The position numbers and the translations under genes are program-made. A stretch of 64,000 nucleotides of DNA from Stenocarpella maydis. Its lineage: Eukaryota; Ascomycota; Sordariomycetes; Diaporthales; Diaporthaceae. The notes under the pieces were generated by a model. The model saw only the letters and a list, made by a program, of their open reading frames with translations. It ran no database searches and was not told where the DNA came from. How positions within the stretch are numbered: the stretch's first letter is position 1; each line of letters begins with the position of its first letter. Where the stretch lies: the NCBI GenBank assembly GCA_002270565.1, contig NQMI01000006.1, positions 764,244 through 828,243 of the forward strand, given 5' to 3'. Positions 21,101 to 32,300 of this stretch are shown here, piece after piece.

Positions 21101-22303
21101 TTCACAGGCTTATCCCCAAAGCTGAGCAGTGTAGGTCGTTGAGAAATGAAGGGCCGAGTCTGGCCCTCGAATCAAAATGCTACGTGAAAATCGACAGCCG
21201 ACCCAGAATTATGCAGCTCAAAATAATTCTTCCAATTGAATCAATTCAAACAATGTTGAAACTACCAGACTTGGCCCCTGGCTTCTGCAGGCTTGAGATG
21301 CAAGTCCGGTGATTTTTGTCGTTCGACTTTGGGGATATGGATGTGTATTATTATGTCGTCATGTCATTCCTCAAGGCTCTTGTGCTGTTGTCGATGTCCA
21401 CCTGTTTGTTCACATTTTTTTTTTTTTTCCAGTAAGAGACTGAAGTCATGGCATCAAGTAACTACTGGCAAGGGCAGTTAAAGCATGCCCGATGAAATCA
21501 TGGAGGTCTAAAAGTCTCTTGTAACCAGGACTCAAAAGGCTGCGGCTGAGCGTAGAACAGCTCGCCTCAGCTTAACAACATGGTTTTCACATCGAAAAGA
21601 AGAAGAAGAAAAGATTTGGTTGCTGATAATATCTGTTCCAACATAACACTTTTGGGGAGCCATTCAGTCACCAAACATTTGAGACATTACCTAGGTACCT
21701 AGGTATGCATCTAGTTCCACCAACCGCAATTTCTCTCAATTTTCTCAGCACCGCTGATTTAATAGTTCCCTACTATCTCCTACCCAATATCCTTCCCACC
21801 GGGATTGGCGCCAGCGGCATTGCTGAAGAGGTTACGAGGTATTTATCACCTTCCCCGCCAGGGACAACACGGACCTCACCTACACACGTGCCAGAGCTTA
21901 TCTGCAATGATGGACTCATTGCAATCCGGCTGACCAGATAGTCCAACACCTCGTAGGTATATCCGCGATGAATTAGCCGTGCTTAGACTTTCTTTCAGCA
22001 TGGACACTGTTCTGATCAATATGACAGCACAAGATAAGACTCTAAAGCCTGACGAGCTACATGGAGGGAAGAATGTGAAACAAAATAAATTTACTTAAAT
22101 AACCTGCAATTATTGAAGGAGTGTCTCTTTGCATACCTATGCAGGTACCAAGTCTTTAGATATCTAGGGCTTAAAAGACAGTGCCACCCATGATAACACT
22201 TCACCTTCACTTCTTTTCTTTTTTCCTTTTCTAGGCCCGGAGATATGGAGTTGGAATGCGAACAGGGCAGAACGGTCACCACCAACATTTGAACCCAACT
22301 TGG
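21101..22303. other. intergenic, no gene seen
   Basis: AT-rich, with a T-run at about 21415-21428 and an acctaggtacctaggta-like palindromic element near 21690. No coding frame is supported. Confidence 0.45.
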
Positions 22304-22996
22304 CTAACTGCTGGCTCTTCGACATTGCTCACGCCAGCAGAGAATGTAAATGGCGTTGTGGGTAATCCCCTCACTCTGGGCTCCCTTGCGCCCCTCAGTC
22401 GGCCACGGAGAAGATTGACCAGCGCCCGGCTGATCCGCCCATCGCACTGTCTTGCGGCCTCGGCCTTCCACGGTACATGTCCCCGTTGGTTTGCGGACGG
22501 GCATCTCCACCTGCGAGTAGTATCCCGGCCGAGGGGAGATAAACTGCGCGCCCGTGGTGTCGACTGAGCAACCATCGGAATCGTTGTCATCTACGGTGTC
22601 ATGCCGGCGGTGACAGTCGCAGGGGCACAGGCCGCTGCCAAAATGCCCCGCGATGGCCTCGAAATGCTTCTCGAAGCTCAGCCACCGGAGGCCCCACTGG
22701 CGAGCAAAATCTTGGAGAAATGCGGGGTTGCCACAGTCCTCCATGTACAAAATCTGACGCGAGACGCTTGGCTCTCCAGGACCGCACTGCTGCGGTGTGT
22801 TGTCGCCCTCGAAGGGGAACTGTTCGAGCGATGAGGCGCAGTCATAGCCGCCCTCTGCCCTCGTCGCGTGTCGGATGACCAGCCCCACGGGCTTACGCGG
22901 CACTGCCGAACTAACGGCGGACGCGTCCCCGACAAGAATGGCATTGTTGCAACTACGGCAGCAGAGCAAGTGCTCGAAGACGGTGGTTGGAAACAT
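22304..22996 (-). CDS. Cys-rich hypothetical protein, 230 residues
   Basis: This is one open frame from ATG at 22996. The N-terminus holds CCRSC, a C-x2-C pair at residues 12/13-16, and the middle holds CPCDCHRRHD (about 124-133), which together could bind a metal ion. The middle region has an aromatic-rich segment (FARQWGLRWLSFEKHFEAI) that looks like a folded helix. The C-terminal third is basic, low in complexity and may not be translated as read, since an intron could truncate it. No signal peptide or membrane span is present. No family was recognised. Yippee-type zinc proteins also begin with a short C-x2-C loop, but the rest does not match. Confidence 0.55.
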   Translation of the reverse strand: MFPTTVFEHLLCCRSCNNAILVGDASAVSSAVPRKPVGLVIRHATRAEGGYDCASSLEQFPFEGDNTPQQCGPGEPSVSRQILYMEDCGNPAFLQDFARQWGLRWLSFEKHFEAIAGHFGSGLCPCDCHRRHDTVDDNDSDGCSVDTTGAQFISPRPGYYSQVEMPVRKPTGTCTVEGRGRKTVRWADQPGAGQSSPWPTEGRKGAQSEGITHNAIYILCWREQCRRASS

Positions 22997-24166
22997 TTTG
23001 ACTTGGCGACGCTGGCGAACTGAATGCTACAGGTGTGCTGGTATGGTTTGTGCTGCGCAACAGGGGTGAGGGCCGAGCCAAGGGTACAGGACTAAGGTGG
23101 AGAGGAAGGGTATGGTAAAGAAAGGGGGAAAGCCGGGTGAAGGGGTGATGTTGAACGAAAGTACGCGGTGTGCGAGAAGACTTCTATAAGATAAAGTTAT
23201 GGTGCGGCTGTGTCCATCGTTTATATTATAACTTTCTACTGGCCCAAATCCCATTGTCCATGTGGGCTCTATGTACCCAAGTACCCAGTCTATGAAAGCG
23301 ACGGCAACCATACAATGACATTGTACACAGGTCCAAAAAAGATTGTTCTGTGTGAGTACAAAGAAACTTTGTTGTGCCTTGGTAATGGTTGTGTGAGGAA
23401 TGCCAGTTGCCCTTTAACAGAGTCTGTGCCTACTTGAGGATAGAGCCTGCCAGTAGCATAGACATTACCAGTTCAGCCCGATTGCCTGAGTGGCAGATAC
23501 AAATGATCATTGATGACCGTTAAAGCCGATATCTAAGGCCTCACTCCTCATAGGTGCACTTTTCAGGAACAAGAGCGGTATTCAAGATGGTACCACTCTC
23601 TGGCAACCGGATTGTAAGTGTTTAAACGATACTCATTAAGGTAGAAAAGCTGATGCTCATGATTTCTAACACAAAAGTCAGCACTTATCCTCGCCTGCTC
23701 AGACCAGCAGTGTGACAGCTCAGATAGAAACAGGATTGTTTTCTAAGGCACCATGCGGTTTAATCGACTGTTATACTCCATGCCTCGTTTTAATTCAGTG
23801 GTACGGATGAAATAAAGTCCTCTAAAAAAAAAAAAAGTGTCTTACAACGTAGACAAACGCTCTATAGCACTGGACGCGAGACTGAGAAGACAGCCCTTTT
23901 ATGGAATAACTCAATGTTTCATCGATGGCAAAGAGGGTATCTAAAATGTGGCAACGTCTACTGGCTCTCATGTGAACTGAACCTTACTTGGCATTCTGGG
24001 AGACAATATACTGCCCCTTGGGTAGTAGCTCCAGCCACCAGCCACCACGTCCCTGCCAAATCTCTTGTGACATCTCACTACTTGGAGGAACTGTTGTGAA
24101 CTCTGTTCAGAGAACTGCAGTAGTGAAATAATCACATGTCATGGTCACATCATCCTACACCATAAC
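22997..24166. other. intergenic, no gene seen
   Basis: AT-rich, with a poly-A run at about 23825-23837. Frames are short and without motif. Confidence 0.45.
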
Positions 24167-25135
24167 TCAACGTTTAATCTCAGGCCCATCGTCAGCATAT
24201 GCAGCAGCACACTCCAGAGCCCAGCCAAAGCACCGGGCATACCATTTCTGTGCCCAGTAGCTGAGCTCCATGCAATGCGGCGCACCTTGGACCAGAGTGG
24301 CGTCAACCCTCCGGCTGCTGCTGAACCCACCCGCAAACTCCTTGGCGTGTTCCTCCGTGCCCTCCCACAAGGCATCTCTCTCCGCGATCCCAATCATTAC
24401 CGGGGCCTCAACCGCTCCACAGAGGCGCCGCCACTTTCCATCAGCCCAGACGGCTGGGTAGTCACCCAGCTCGGCGTACGGCATGCGGCTGTTCAGCCTC
24501 TCGGTCTGTTTGTAGATGGCTGGATCGACGGTGCCCTCTGCAAACATCCGAGCGTCCTTCACATCGGGAGGCAGGTAAATGTACTCAGGGAGCTCGTCTG
24601 GTGAGGGCGCGCCATCTTGGTCAATGATGGTAGAGACATTTTGGCTTCCAAATCCGGATATGGTGAGGCCGGAGAGCGGGTATGCCGGCGTATCTCCCTC
24701 AGCCTGCTCCCGAGCATACCATCCTGCCAGAATAACCGCGCTGGGCACCGCCAGGCTGTGGCAATGAAGGACCATGCTCCCACAGCCCTGGCCATACTCC
24801 TTCCATACGGTGGGAAGTATGTACTTGTGGAGCTGGAGAGCTAGTTCCTCGTGGTAAGTCTTGCCCTCCGGGATGGGATAGAAGGACGTTGTATCCTGGT
24901 GTAGAGGACGATCGATAGCGACCACCGGCACCCCGAGGGCTCTGCCGCACAGAGAAGCAGTGTGGCCGATGTCAGCATCGAAGTAGGTCGAGCTGTAGGT
25001 GCCGCCATGGATAGCAATAAATAAGGGTCGCCTGCTATCATCCAAGGCTGCGTAGGCCGGGCTCGACGTGTCTGGATTGTATCGGCGGCCCGATAAGGTC
25101 GCGCCATTGGGGAGAGATGCTTTGAATGCCTGCAT
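24167..25135 (-). CDS. alpha/beta hydrolase
   Basis: This single-exon protein has 322 residues. The oxyanion-hole segment is FIAIHGGTYSS (39-49). The nucleophile elbow is HCHSLAV (124-130) with Ser127. The likely acid is D254 in IAERDALW, and the catalytic His is H287 in QGAPHCMELS. The order and spacing fit the alpha/beta hydrolase fold, with a cap region around 150-230. The elbow reads Cys-His-Ser-Leu-Ala instead of Gly-x-Ser-x-Gly, a variant seen in some fungal hydrolases. No signal peptide is seen, so it is likely cytosolic. The substrate is unknown: esterase, lactonase or secondary-metabolite hydrolase are all possible. Gene-free DNA flanks it on both sides, so there is no operon-like context. 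Confidence 0.82.
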   Translation of the reverse strand: MQAFKASLPNGATLSGRRYNPDTSSPAYAALDDSRRPLFIAIHGGTYSSTYFDADIGHTASLCGRALGVPVVAIDRPLHQDTTSFYPIPEGKTYHEELALQLHKYILPTVWKEYGQGCGSMVLHCHSLAVPSAVILAGWYAREQAEGDTPAYPLSGLTISGFGSQNVSTIIDQDGAPSPDELPEYIYLPPDVKDARMFAEGTVDPAIYKQTERLNSRMPYAELGDYPAVWADGKWRRLCGAVEAPVMIGIAERDALWEGTEEHAKEFAGGFSSSRRVDATLVQGAPHCMELSYWAQKWYARCFGWALECAAAYADDGPEIKR

Positions 25136-27057
25136 TGTGAAAGGTCATCTGTTGCTTGGGATCCGAAAAAAGTACCTGATCGGAAGTCTGATACCTGTCA
25201 TTCCAACACCACGTACTCGAGGTTGTTTTTAACCCCGCGTTTTCGAGCTTGCTTAGGTCATTTTGCGCCTGCACCGGCCCTGTCATTAATCCTACCCAGG
25301 TCCGCATATCGATGCCCAACCTACGAGGCCACCCAATGCTGACCGACTTGAACAGCCGGATGCAGCTAGAGACCGGTGGGACGCGGGGTCTGACGGCTGA
25401 GCATGGGATTCGGCATATAGCTTTGCGCTTCTGGACTATCAGGGAAATAAAACAGGTCGTAGAAGATAATGACAAACACCGGACGGTTTAAAATTACGAG
25501 TTGGCATCCAGGAGGCTTTTTTCTGTCTTCTCTGTCTCTTCTGCCTCGAGACCGGCCCGTGGGCGCATTGTCCCTCTTAACCAGGCTGGCTTGCGGCGGG
25601 CGCCGGAGTTTGAGCTGTATGGATTCTCGATTAACCGACCATCAGCCAGCAAGGTTGCGGCTGATCGGCAGGAGGGGCGGGGCCTCAGCCTCCGGACCTA
25701 ACAGTCTAATCCAGTGCGGCGGTCCCGTGCGAGCACGGAAGCGAATCACAATGGGGGGCATTATGATAGTGTCAGGTCGGAACTGCGGGATGATCCGCCG
25801 GCTATGAGGACAATGAGGACCTCGGGGAGATGCTGGCGTCTATCCAATTTGGACGAACGAGCGGACAAGGGGACAGGCCCAGCTGGGGCCCTCAACAGAA
25901 AACACATCCCGGTCCCTTTTCCCCTTCTTGACCTCGCCAGCAGCATTTCGATTTGATCGATGTTTCTCGACACTCCGATCGCTATCTTGACCAAGTTTCG
26001 AAACGGTTCATGCAGGCGAAAACGTTCATCCGGGCTTCGGCTGAGGGCGACGGCGCCAATAGGCGTGAAGAGGGGGCCCCGGTGGGAGCCGCCTGAAACA
26101 AAAGACCAGTGCTCAATTTAAACGCGACGAGGCATTATGCCCTTCATCAAGCGCCACGGGGCCTATGAACGATGCTCCAATGACTGCTATTCGGAGACTG
26201 GCCGACGAGTCATGTTGCCACGTTGTCTCCAGGGGCTCGCGAGACCCATTACTCGGCGGGGCTTGTTCGGCGCCGTGAAAGCCAGCTTCGGCTTTCCCAG
26301 TGCGGTGCGCCAAGTGGCATGGCAGGGCTAATTGCGTATCTATAGTATTATTAGTACAGTACACTAGGTGTCAAGAAAACTATGTACACTAGGCCTGTGT
26401 AGATCCCTTGTGGATCCCTCAGCCTCCTCTTGCCGCATCGGTCACCCCTCCCGTAATCTGCAATACCCCATTGGCCCACGAAGGGCAGCTCTGTTTGTTT
26501 TCCCTTGCGAGATCCCCCGCCCACACCCATCGGGACCTTGACGACCTGAGCCTCAAGGCCAAGGGTCTCTTGTCGAAATAAAACAGCCGCCGTCATTTGG
26601 ATGAAGGGCTGGCGAGGTGGGCCATTGTAGCCCATCGCAGAGTGCCGGCGATAGCACTGCTTCCAGGGCTGTTTCTTTTTCCCCCGTCGGGTGCCGGGGG
26701 GTCCGGGCCCGACTGCTCGGGTCAGGGGCTTGATGGAAGAAGAATAAAGGCACGAGAAGTCGTCCCCAAGCATCTACCAAGATTCTCGTTCCTCCCCTCA
26801 TCTTCTCATTCTTCTTCTCGGGCTTCTTTGCCTGGTTGAACCACCACGTTCTTTTCCCTCGAAGTCATCCATTCCTTCGACGACATTCTTTCCAGTGGCA
26901 GAGCCACATTCGTTCCTTGAGACCCTCCCTTCCTTTCCCAAACCGTCCACCCGAGTGATATCCGAGAAGCCTGAGGCCTTGGGATTGAGAAAAGCAAAGC
27001 AGGGGCCAAAACACAAAAGAGTCAGGACCCAGGCATTCACAGAAACACACAGCAAAA
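25136..27057. other. upstream region of cellobiose dehydrogenase, no gene seen
   Basis: Short overlapping frames lack motifs. The last 300 nt (about 26760-27057) is rich in C and T with A-rich sequence just before the ATG, as in leaders of highly expressed fungal genes. Confidence 0.45.
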
Positions 27058-29391
27058 ATGGTCTCGCGATCACTTCTGGCCACGGCCGCCATGGCCGCTG
27101 GCGTCCTGGGCCAGCAGTCCACCACATACACCGATGCCAGCTCCGGCATCAGGTTCTCGTACTACGAGAAGACTGGCTGGGGCTTCGGCCTGGCTCTCCC
27201 CGAGAAGCCTCAGGCGGGCGGTGACTTCATTGGCATCCTGCAGTCCAACTCCGTCCAAGGCTACGCCGCCGTCTCCCTGGGTGGCCCCATGGCCAACTCC
27301 CTTCTCGTCACCGCCTGGGCTGATGGCGACAAGATGGTCGGCTCGCTGCGCAAGGCCACTGGCTACACCAACCCCAGCCCCATCACCGACAAGTCGATGG
27401 GCATGTACGAGATCTCCAAGGGCACCGCCATCAACTCCACCGGCTGGCAATACACCTTCCTCTGCAAGGGATGTATCACCAACGGCACTGACTCATTCAC
27501 CGTCGACGAGGAGGCAGATGTGTTTGGATACGCTCTGTCGACGACTGCCCTGGCCGACACCAGCGATGCCTCCGGGACACTCAACTACCACGGTGCCGCC
27601 TTCGGTGAGTACAGCCACAGCCTGGCTGACGCAAAGTCTGCCGACTACGAGACATGGGCTGCTCTGGCCTCCAAGACCCCGAGCGGTTCGCCAGCTGGCG
27701 GCGCGAGCAACTCCTCCACTGGCGGCGGCGCTCAGAATGCCACCGCCACCATTAGCAACTCCACCTACGATTACATCGTGGCTGGTGGCGGTGCTGCCGG
27801 CCTGGTCGTCGCCGAGCGCCTCGCCGAGTCCGGCGCCTCCGTCCTCCTCCTCGAGCGCGGCGGCCCTTCCACCTACTCCACTGGTGGCGACGCTCTCGTT
27901 CCTTACAACGACACCATCACCCAGTACGATGTCCCTGCCATGGCTTACTACCTCAGCACAGCCAAGGACACCCAGTACTGCCTCGACACCGCCTCCATGG
28001 CCGGCTGCCTTCTCGGTGGCTCCACCATGGTCAACGCCCTGATGTTCGTCAAGCCCGCCGCCCACGACTTCGACGACAAGTGGCCCGCGGGCTGGAAGTG
28101 GTCGGACGTCTCCTCCTCGGCCGACGCCTTCTACGAGCGCAGCCCCGGCTACATCCTCGCGAACGGCACCGGCGTCGACCAGGATGCCTTCAACGTCATG
28201 TCGGGCTTCCTTGAGAAGCAGGGCTGGTCGCAGACCAACGCTCTCGAGAGCCCCAACGACAAGCACAAGGTCTTCTCACACCCTCCCTGGCTGATCCAGG
28301 ATGGCCTGCGTGGCGGCCCCATCCGCTCGTACCTCCCCCTCGCCCAGGCCAGGAGCAACTTCAAGCTGTCCCTGAACACCAAGCTCGTCCGTGTCGCCCG
28401 CAGGGGCTCCACCGCCACCGGCGTCGAGGTGGAGCTGTCCGACGGCAGCCGCCAGATCATCAACCTCTACCCCCGCGGCAAGGTCGTCCTGGCTGGCGGT
28501 GCCCTGTCCACCCCCCGCATGCTCATCAACTCTGGCATCGGCCCCAAGGAGCAGATCCAGACGGTCAAGAGCGGCTCCGCCAGGGTCACCCTGCCCGCCG
28601 AGGCCGACTGGATCGAGCTCCCTGTCGGCCAGAACCTGCAGGACCACCCCATCTTCACCGTCAACCTCAGGGTCAAGGACGGCCTCGCTGCTCTGCCCAG
28701 CACCGCCTTCACCGCCCCCAGCGAGACCGTCGCCGCCGACTTCAACACCAAGTCCGCGGGCCTGCTCGCCCAGTCGGGCCAGCGCATCAACATCTGGACG
28801 ACCGTCGCGTCCGACGAGGGCGAGACCTACTACGTCCAGGGCACCATCAACGCCCCCTCCGCCAACACCATCAGGATCAAGGTCTACCTGACGCACGGCA
28901 TCACCACCACTGGCGCCATCGGCATCACCCCGTCGGGCGCGACCGAGATCACCACGCAGCCCTACCTGGCCACCGCGGGAGACAGGAGCGCCATCCTCAA
29001 CTGGATGAAGCAGCTCGTCGAGATGGTCAACACCCCGGGCTCGCCCTTCGCCCTGAACTCGACCGCCGAGGCCCTCATCGCCGAGGACAACATGACCACC
29101 GGCTCCCACTTTGTGGGCACCGCCCGCATGGGCGCCTCCAACGACGGCAAGTCCGTCGTCGACACAAACACCAGGGTCTGGGGCACCGACAACATCTACG
29201 TCGTCGATGCTTCCATGCACCCCGACCTGCCCACCGGCAACACCCAGGCTATTGTTATGGTCGCAGCCGAGCACGCCGCCAGGGCCATCCTCGCCGACTC
29301 CGCGGGTGCCTCCAACTCCACCAACACCGCCTCTGGCTCCTCTTCTTGCAAGCGCAGGCGCTCCGCCGCCGCCGCCGCCAAGAAGCCGTAG
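27058..29391 (+). CDS. cdh: cellobiose dehydrogenase (cytochrome domain + GMC flavodehydrogenase), no CBM
   Basis: This is a single exon of 777 residues with ATG in the context caaaaATGG. A signal peptide (1-18) is followed by a CDH-type cytochrome b domain (about 20-205), with likely haem ligands M78 (GGPMANSL) and H178 (NYHGAAFG) and a disulfide pair C136/C139. A Ser/Gly/Asn-rich linker follows (206-235). The GMC dehydrogenase domain starts with the dinucleotide fold YIVAGGGAAGLVVAERL (239-255). GMC marks are LGGSTMVNALMF and GALSTPRMLINSGIG. The catalytic pair is H684 (SHFVGTARMG) and N728 (PTGNTQAIV). The enzyme oxidises cellobiose and related sugars in the extracellular space and passes electrons to lytic polysaccharide monooxygenases. 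There is no cellulose-binding module. The end is instead a Ser/Asn-rich, basic tail (CKRRRS, then Ala/Lys). CBM-less forms are known among ascomycetes. Strong codon bias suggests high expression. Confidence 0.93.
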   Translation: MVSRSLLATAAMAAGVLGQQSTTYTDASSGIRFSYYEKTGWGFGLALPEKPQAGGDFIGILQSNSVQGYAAVSLGGPMANSLLVTAWADGDKMVGSLRKATGYTNPSPITDKSMGMYEISKGTAINSTGWQYTFLCKGCITNGTDSFTVDEEADVFGYALSTTALADTSDASGTLNYHGAAFGEYSHSLADAKSADYETWAALASKTPSGSPAGGASNSSTGGGAQNATATISNSTYDYIVAGGGAAGLVVAERLAESGASVLLLERGGPSTYSTGGDALVPYNDTITQYDVPAMAYYLSTAKDTQYCLDTASMAGCLLGGSTMVNALMFVKPAAHDFDDKWPAGWKWSDVSSSADAFYERSPGYILANGTGVDQDAFNVMSGFLEKQGWSQTNALESPNDKHKVFSHPPWLIQDGLRGGPIRSYLPLAQARSNFKLSLNTKLVRVARRGSTATGVEVELSDGSRQIINLYPRGKVVLAGGALSTPRMLINSGIGPKEQIQTVKSGSARVTLPAEADWIELPVGQNLQDHPIFTVNLRVKDGLAALPSTAFTAPSETVAADFNTKSAGLLAQSGQRINIWTTVASDEGETYYVQGTINAPSANTIRIKVYLTHGITTTGAIGITPSGATEITTQPYLATAGDRSAILNWMKQLVEMVNTPGSPFALNSTAEALIAEDNMTTGSHFVGTARMGASNDGKSVVDTNTRVWGTDNIYVVDASMHPDLPTGNTQAIVMVAAEHAARAILADSAGASNSTNTASGSSSCKRRRSAAAAAKKP

Positions 29392-32300
29392 AAGCGGGCT
29401 CGTTCTTGTGTCAGCACATGGGCGGGGTGAGCGGCGAAGCGCGCGTTCGCTCATATGTTTCTGTGTATGATTTGGGGTCTTGCATAGCGTGGAATCCGGG
29501 ACGAGGAAACGTCTTTTCAGTGTAAATATCTTACCTTTTTAGTCCAAGAAATATATATCAAGAAAATTGTATTGTGTACAAACAACACCAGTCCGCATTG
29601 TTGCTCCGGTGGAGATGCCCCCCCCCCCTCGACTGGCGTGTACCTACAGTGATACTGGTGGCACCAGTGACGCATACCTCGTCTACACAATACTAAGGCG
29701 CTCGACAAAATGCGGCATTGGAGGCGAGGGCCTCGCTCCTCCAGTGCCACACGGGCTGATCTCCTGTCGCCGCGTCCGAGTGACCACGGAATTGTTCCCG
29801 CCTGCCGTCTGTCTGCCCGAGCTGTACGCATACGCCGGTCGTTGGTGCGCCGCTACACGGGAATATTTGCTCAACTCTTGGTCAACACGTCACGAAGCAC
29901 GGATGATGCTGAAGCAGGGTCACCGCGTCCGCCACTCCCCACATGTGTGGTACACACGCCTGCCGGTGCACGCCTTCTTCACCAGCACTGCACGGCCTCC
30001 TGTGTTCCTTCGGACAGAGGCCGACGGCTGCTATGCGCGAGCATGTAGTCCAGGCCCTTGGGGATGCTGCCTACCGGTGAGTTCCGGCCGGTCCTCAGAA
30101 TCGTCCTCGGATGCTGGTGGCTATCTGCGGGCGACGTGTTCCTGGCAGACAGGTCGGGGCGGGCTTGCCACGCCCAGGTTGATGGCCGTGCTCGCCTAAT
30201 GTCCGTCCCTGGCAGGGCATGAACACCACCCGTGGGTTGCATTGCGTTTCCGGAGGAACACCGCGGTTGGCACGTGCAGCCAGTAATGCAACGAGGTTCT
30301 CAATTCCGACGTATAATGTTCGTTCCCTTCGGGAGCATACACCTGACCGTTCCCGCTTGTTGCTGGGCTTCCTCCTGCTCACGTGGTTGTTTCTCATTGA
30401 TACCATGCCGTTAATAGGCCCCTGTTGTCCATGGTATGGTCGCGGCATACGCAACGCCAATGGTATACGAGCCGCGCGTGGATGTCAGTTAGTTCATGTG
30501 ACCAGCCAGGGTGTTCCCTCATGTACTCTGCCGAAAAACTTGGCGGGTATTGAGAGCGATTGACGAAGCGCTATGAATGAGACTGGTAGCTCAGCAGCGT
30601 CGGTGGTGCTGTTGTGTAAACAACAGTGTGTTTAGGGACAGCTCGGTGAGATGATCTGGTTCATCCTCCGCCTCGGCATGCCGCAGCTGTCATGTTGCGA
30701 GGGCATGTGCAATCCCGTGCGCTTGGTCCTGCATGGAGACCGGGCTCAGGGCACTCCTTCCTGGCGGAGAAGATGGTGCCCATCGTGAGATGTGCTGGCC
30801 ATGGCGGCCGAAGTTCACCCAGATCGCAAGCTGCTCTCTCTGATATAAAAGCCAGCCAGCCATGGGTTGATTGGAATGTTCGAAGGCTGGACGGTACATC
30901 AGTTCTACCTTCCAGGCGATGAAGAGGTGAATCTTATATTCAATTCCAACAGGAATTACCCAATTGTCGCCTTGCTCTCTATTAATGCGAGGTCAGCATT
31001 TTCAAACACCGCAATGTGTCTCCAACCACACATCCGAGGCTGCCAGGCTGCCGAGAGGGTCAAAACTCCAACCTCCTTCGGATTCTCACAGCTGCCCAAG
31101 CCGAGCTACGGCCAAGGCCAAGCTGGTCAGGGGGCCAGCGGGTTCTCCTCGCCGCCAAAGCCTCTCTCGGTTCCCATGTCTCTCTGGCTCAGTGAGCCTG
31201 CCAGAACGGGGCCATGGCACGGCTTTGTTGCACCACCATACTCAACCCAAAGGGATGCGACCCATGCGAACCACAGGCCCGCCACTCCCAGTGACACAGG
31301 AGCAACCGCGGGAGAATAGAAGAGGCGGGCCGAAGCTCGTCGAAGACTCTCTGATTGAAACCCTGTCTTACGGCCATCTTTACAGCCTTGTCGGGTTTTT
31401 CTGCTGTACGACAAGGGGGGTTTGATTTAAATTGGGGCTCGACCAATGTGCACACATCTGCTATTTTTGACAGATGACCTTGTTTGCCTGGCGCTTGGGT
31501 TCGAGAAGAAAGGCGAAGCCATGCCGCAGAGGTGGGTCAGGAGACCAGGCATGACCAGTAATTCCACCGAAATGAAGAAGGCTTTTGAAATGCTTGTATA
31601 AATCGAGCAGAAAGTGGAGGCTTGTTTGTCTGCTCCTGGGAGGAATGTTCGCGTGATTGTATCATCGTTGTAGACAGCTCTTCCAATATATTACTTAGTC
31701 ACTTTTCGGTATTTTGAAGACTCACATGGTACAGCCTCAGGTGCTGGCGCTCGTATTTGAGGCGAGCGCCTGAAGCAAAATGAGACGGTTCCTGGGGCCC
31801 TCGCCATATAATTAGTAGAATTACTTCCTAGTAACATAGAGATGCCGGTCCCACGGGACTCTCGCTCCAGCGATAAGACAAGCCTCTGTTTGTCTGCCAG
31901 CGTCAGTCCCTAAGCAGCCACCGGTGTTGCTGTTCCTGTGAGAAAAGCAGTCATCCGCAGCAATGTGCCACTGTCCAGACGTCAGCTCAGTGAAACATGG
32001 AAGGGTCGCTGCTCAAGGGCTGTCCACCATTGCAAGGCTCCGTTGCTTGCCCAGTGCCAAGGTCTGGGGGCGTCTCTCGTCTTCTGGCACATCAAGATTT
32101 GGCCAAGGGTAGATGTTCGTGTCTGACCTGCCCCACGCAGCGAGAGCCAATGTCCCCGTGGGATGGTTTGCATTTTCGAATATGATAGAATCATGCTCCA
32201 CAAGGATGAAATGCCGAGGTGCATCAGGACACGAAGCTGCCCGTTTGAGCGAATTTTGTTAATATGCGAGATGATCCCACTGCATGCAGCCTCTTCGCTT

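Noticed and set aside
28276..29454. 392-codon minus-strand frame opposite cellobiose dehydrogenase
   Set aside because: Antisense shadow in GC-rich coding DNA; Gly/Asp-rich low-complexity translation.
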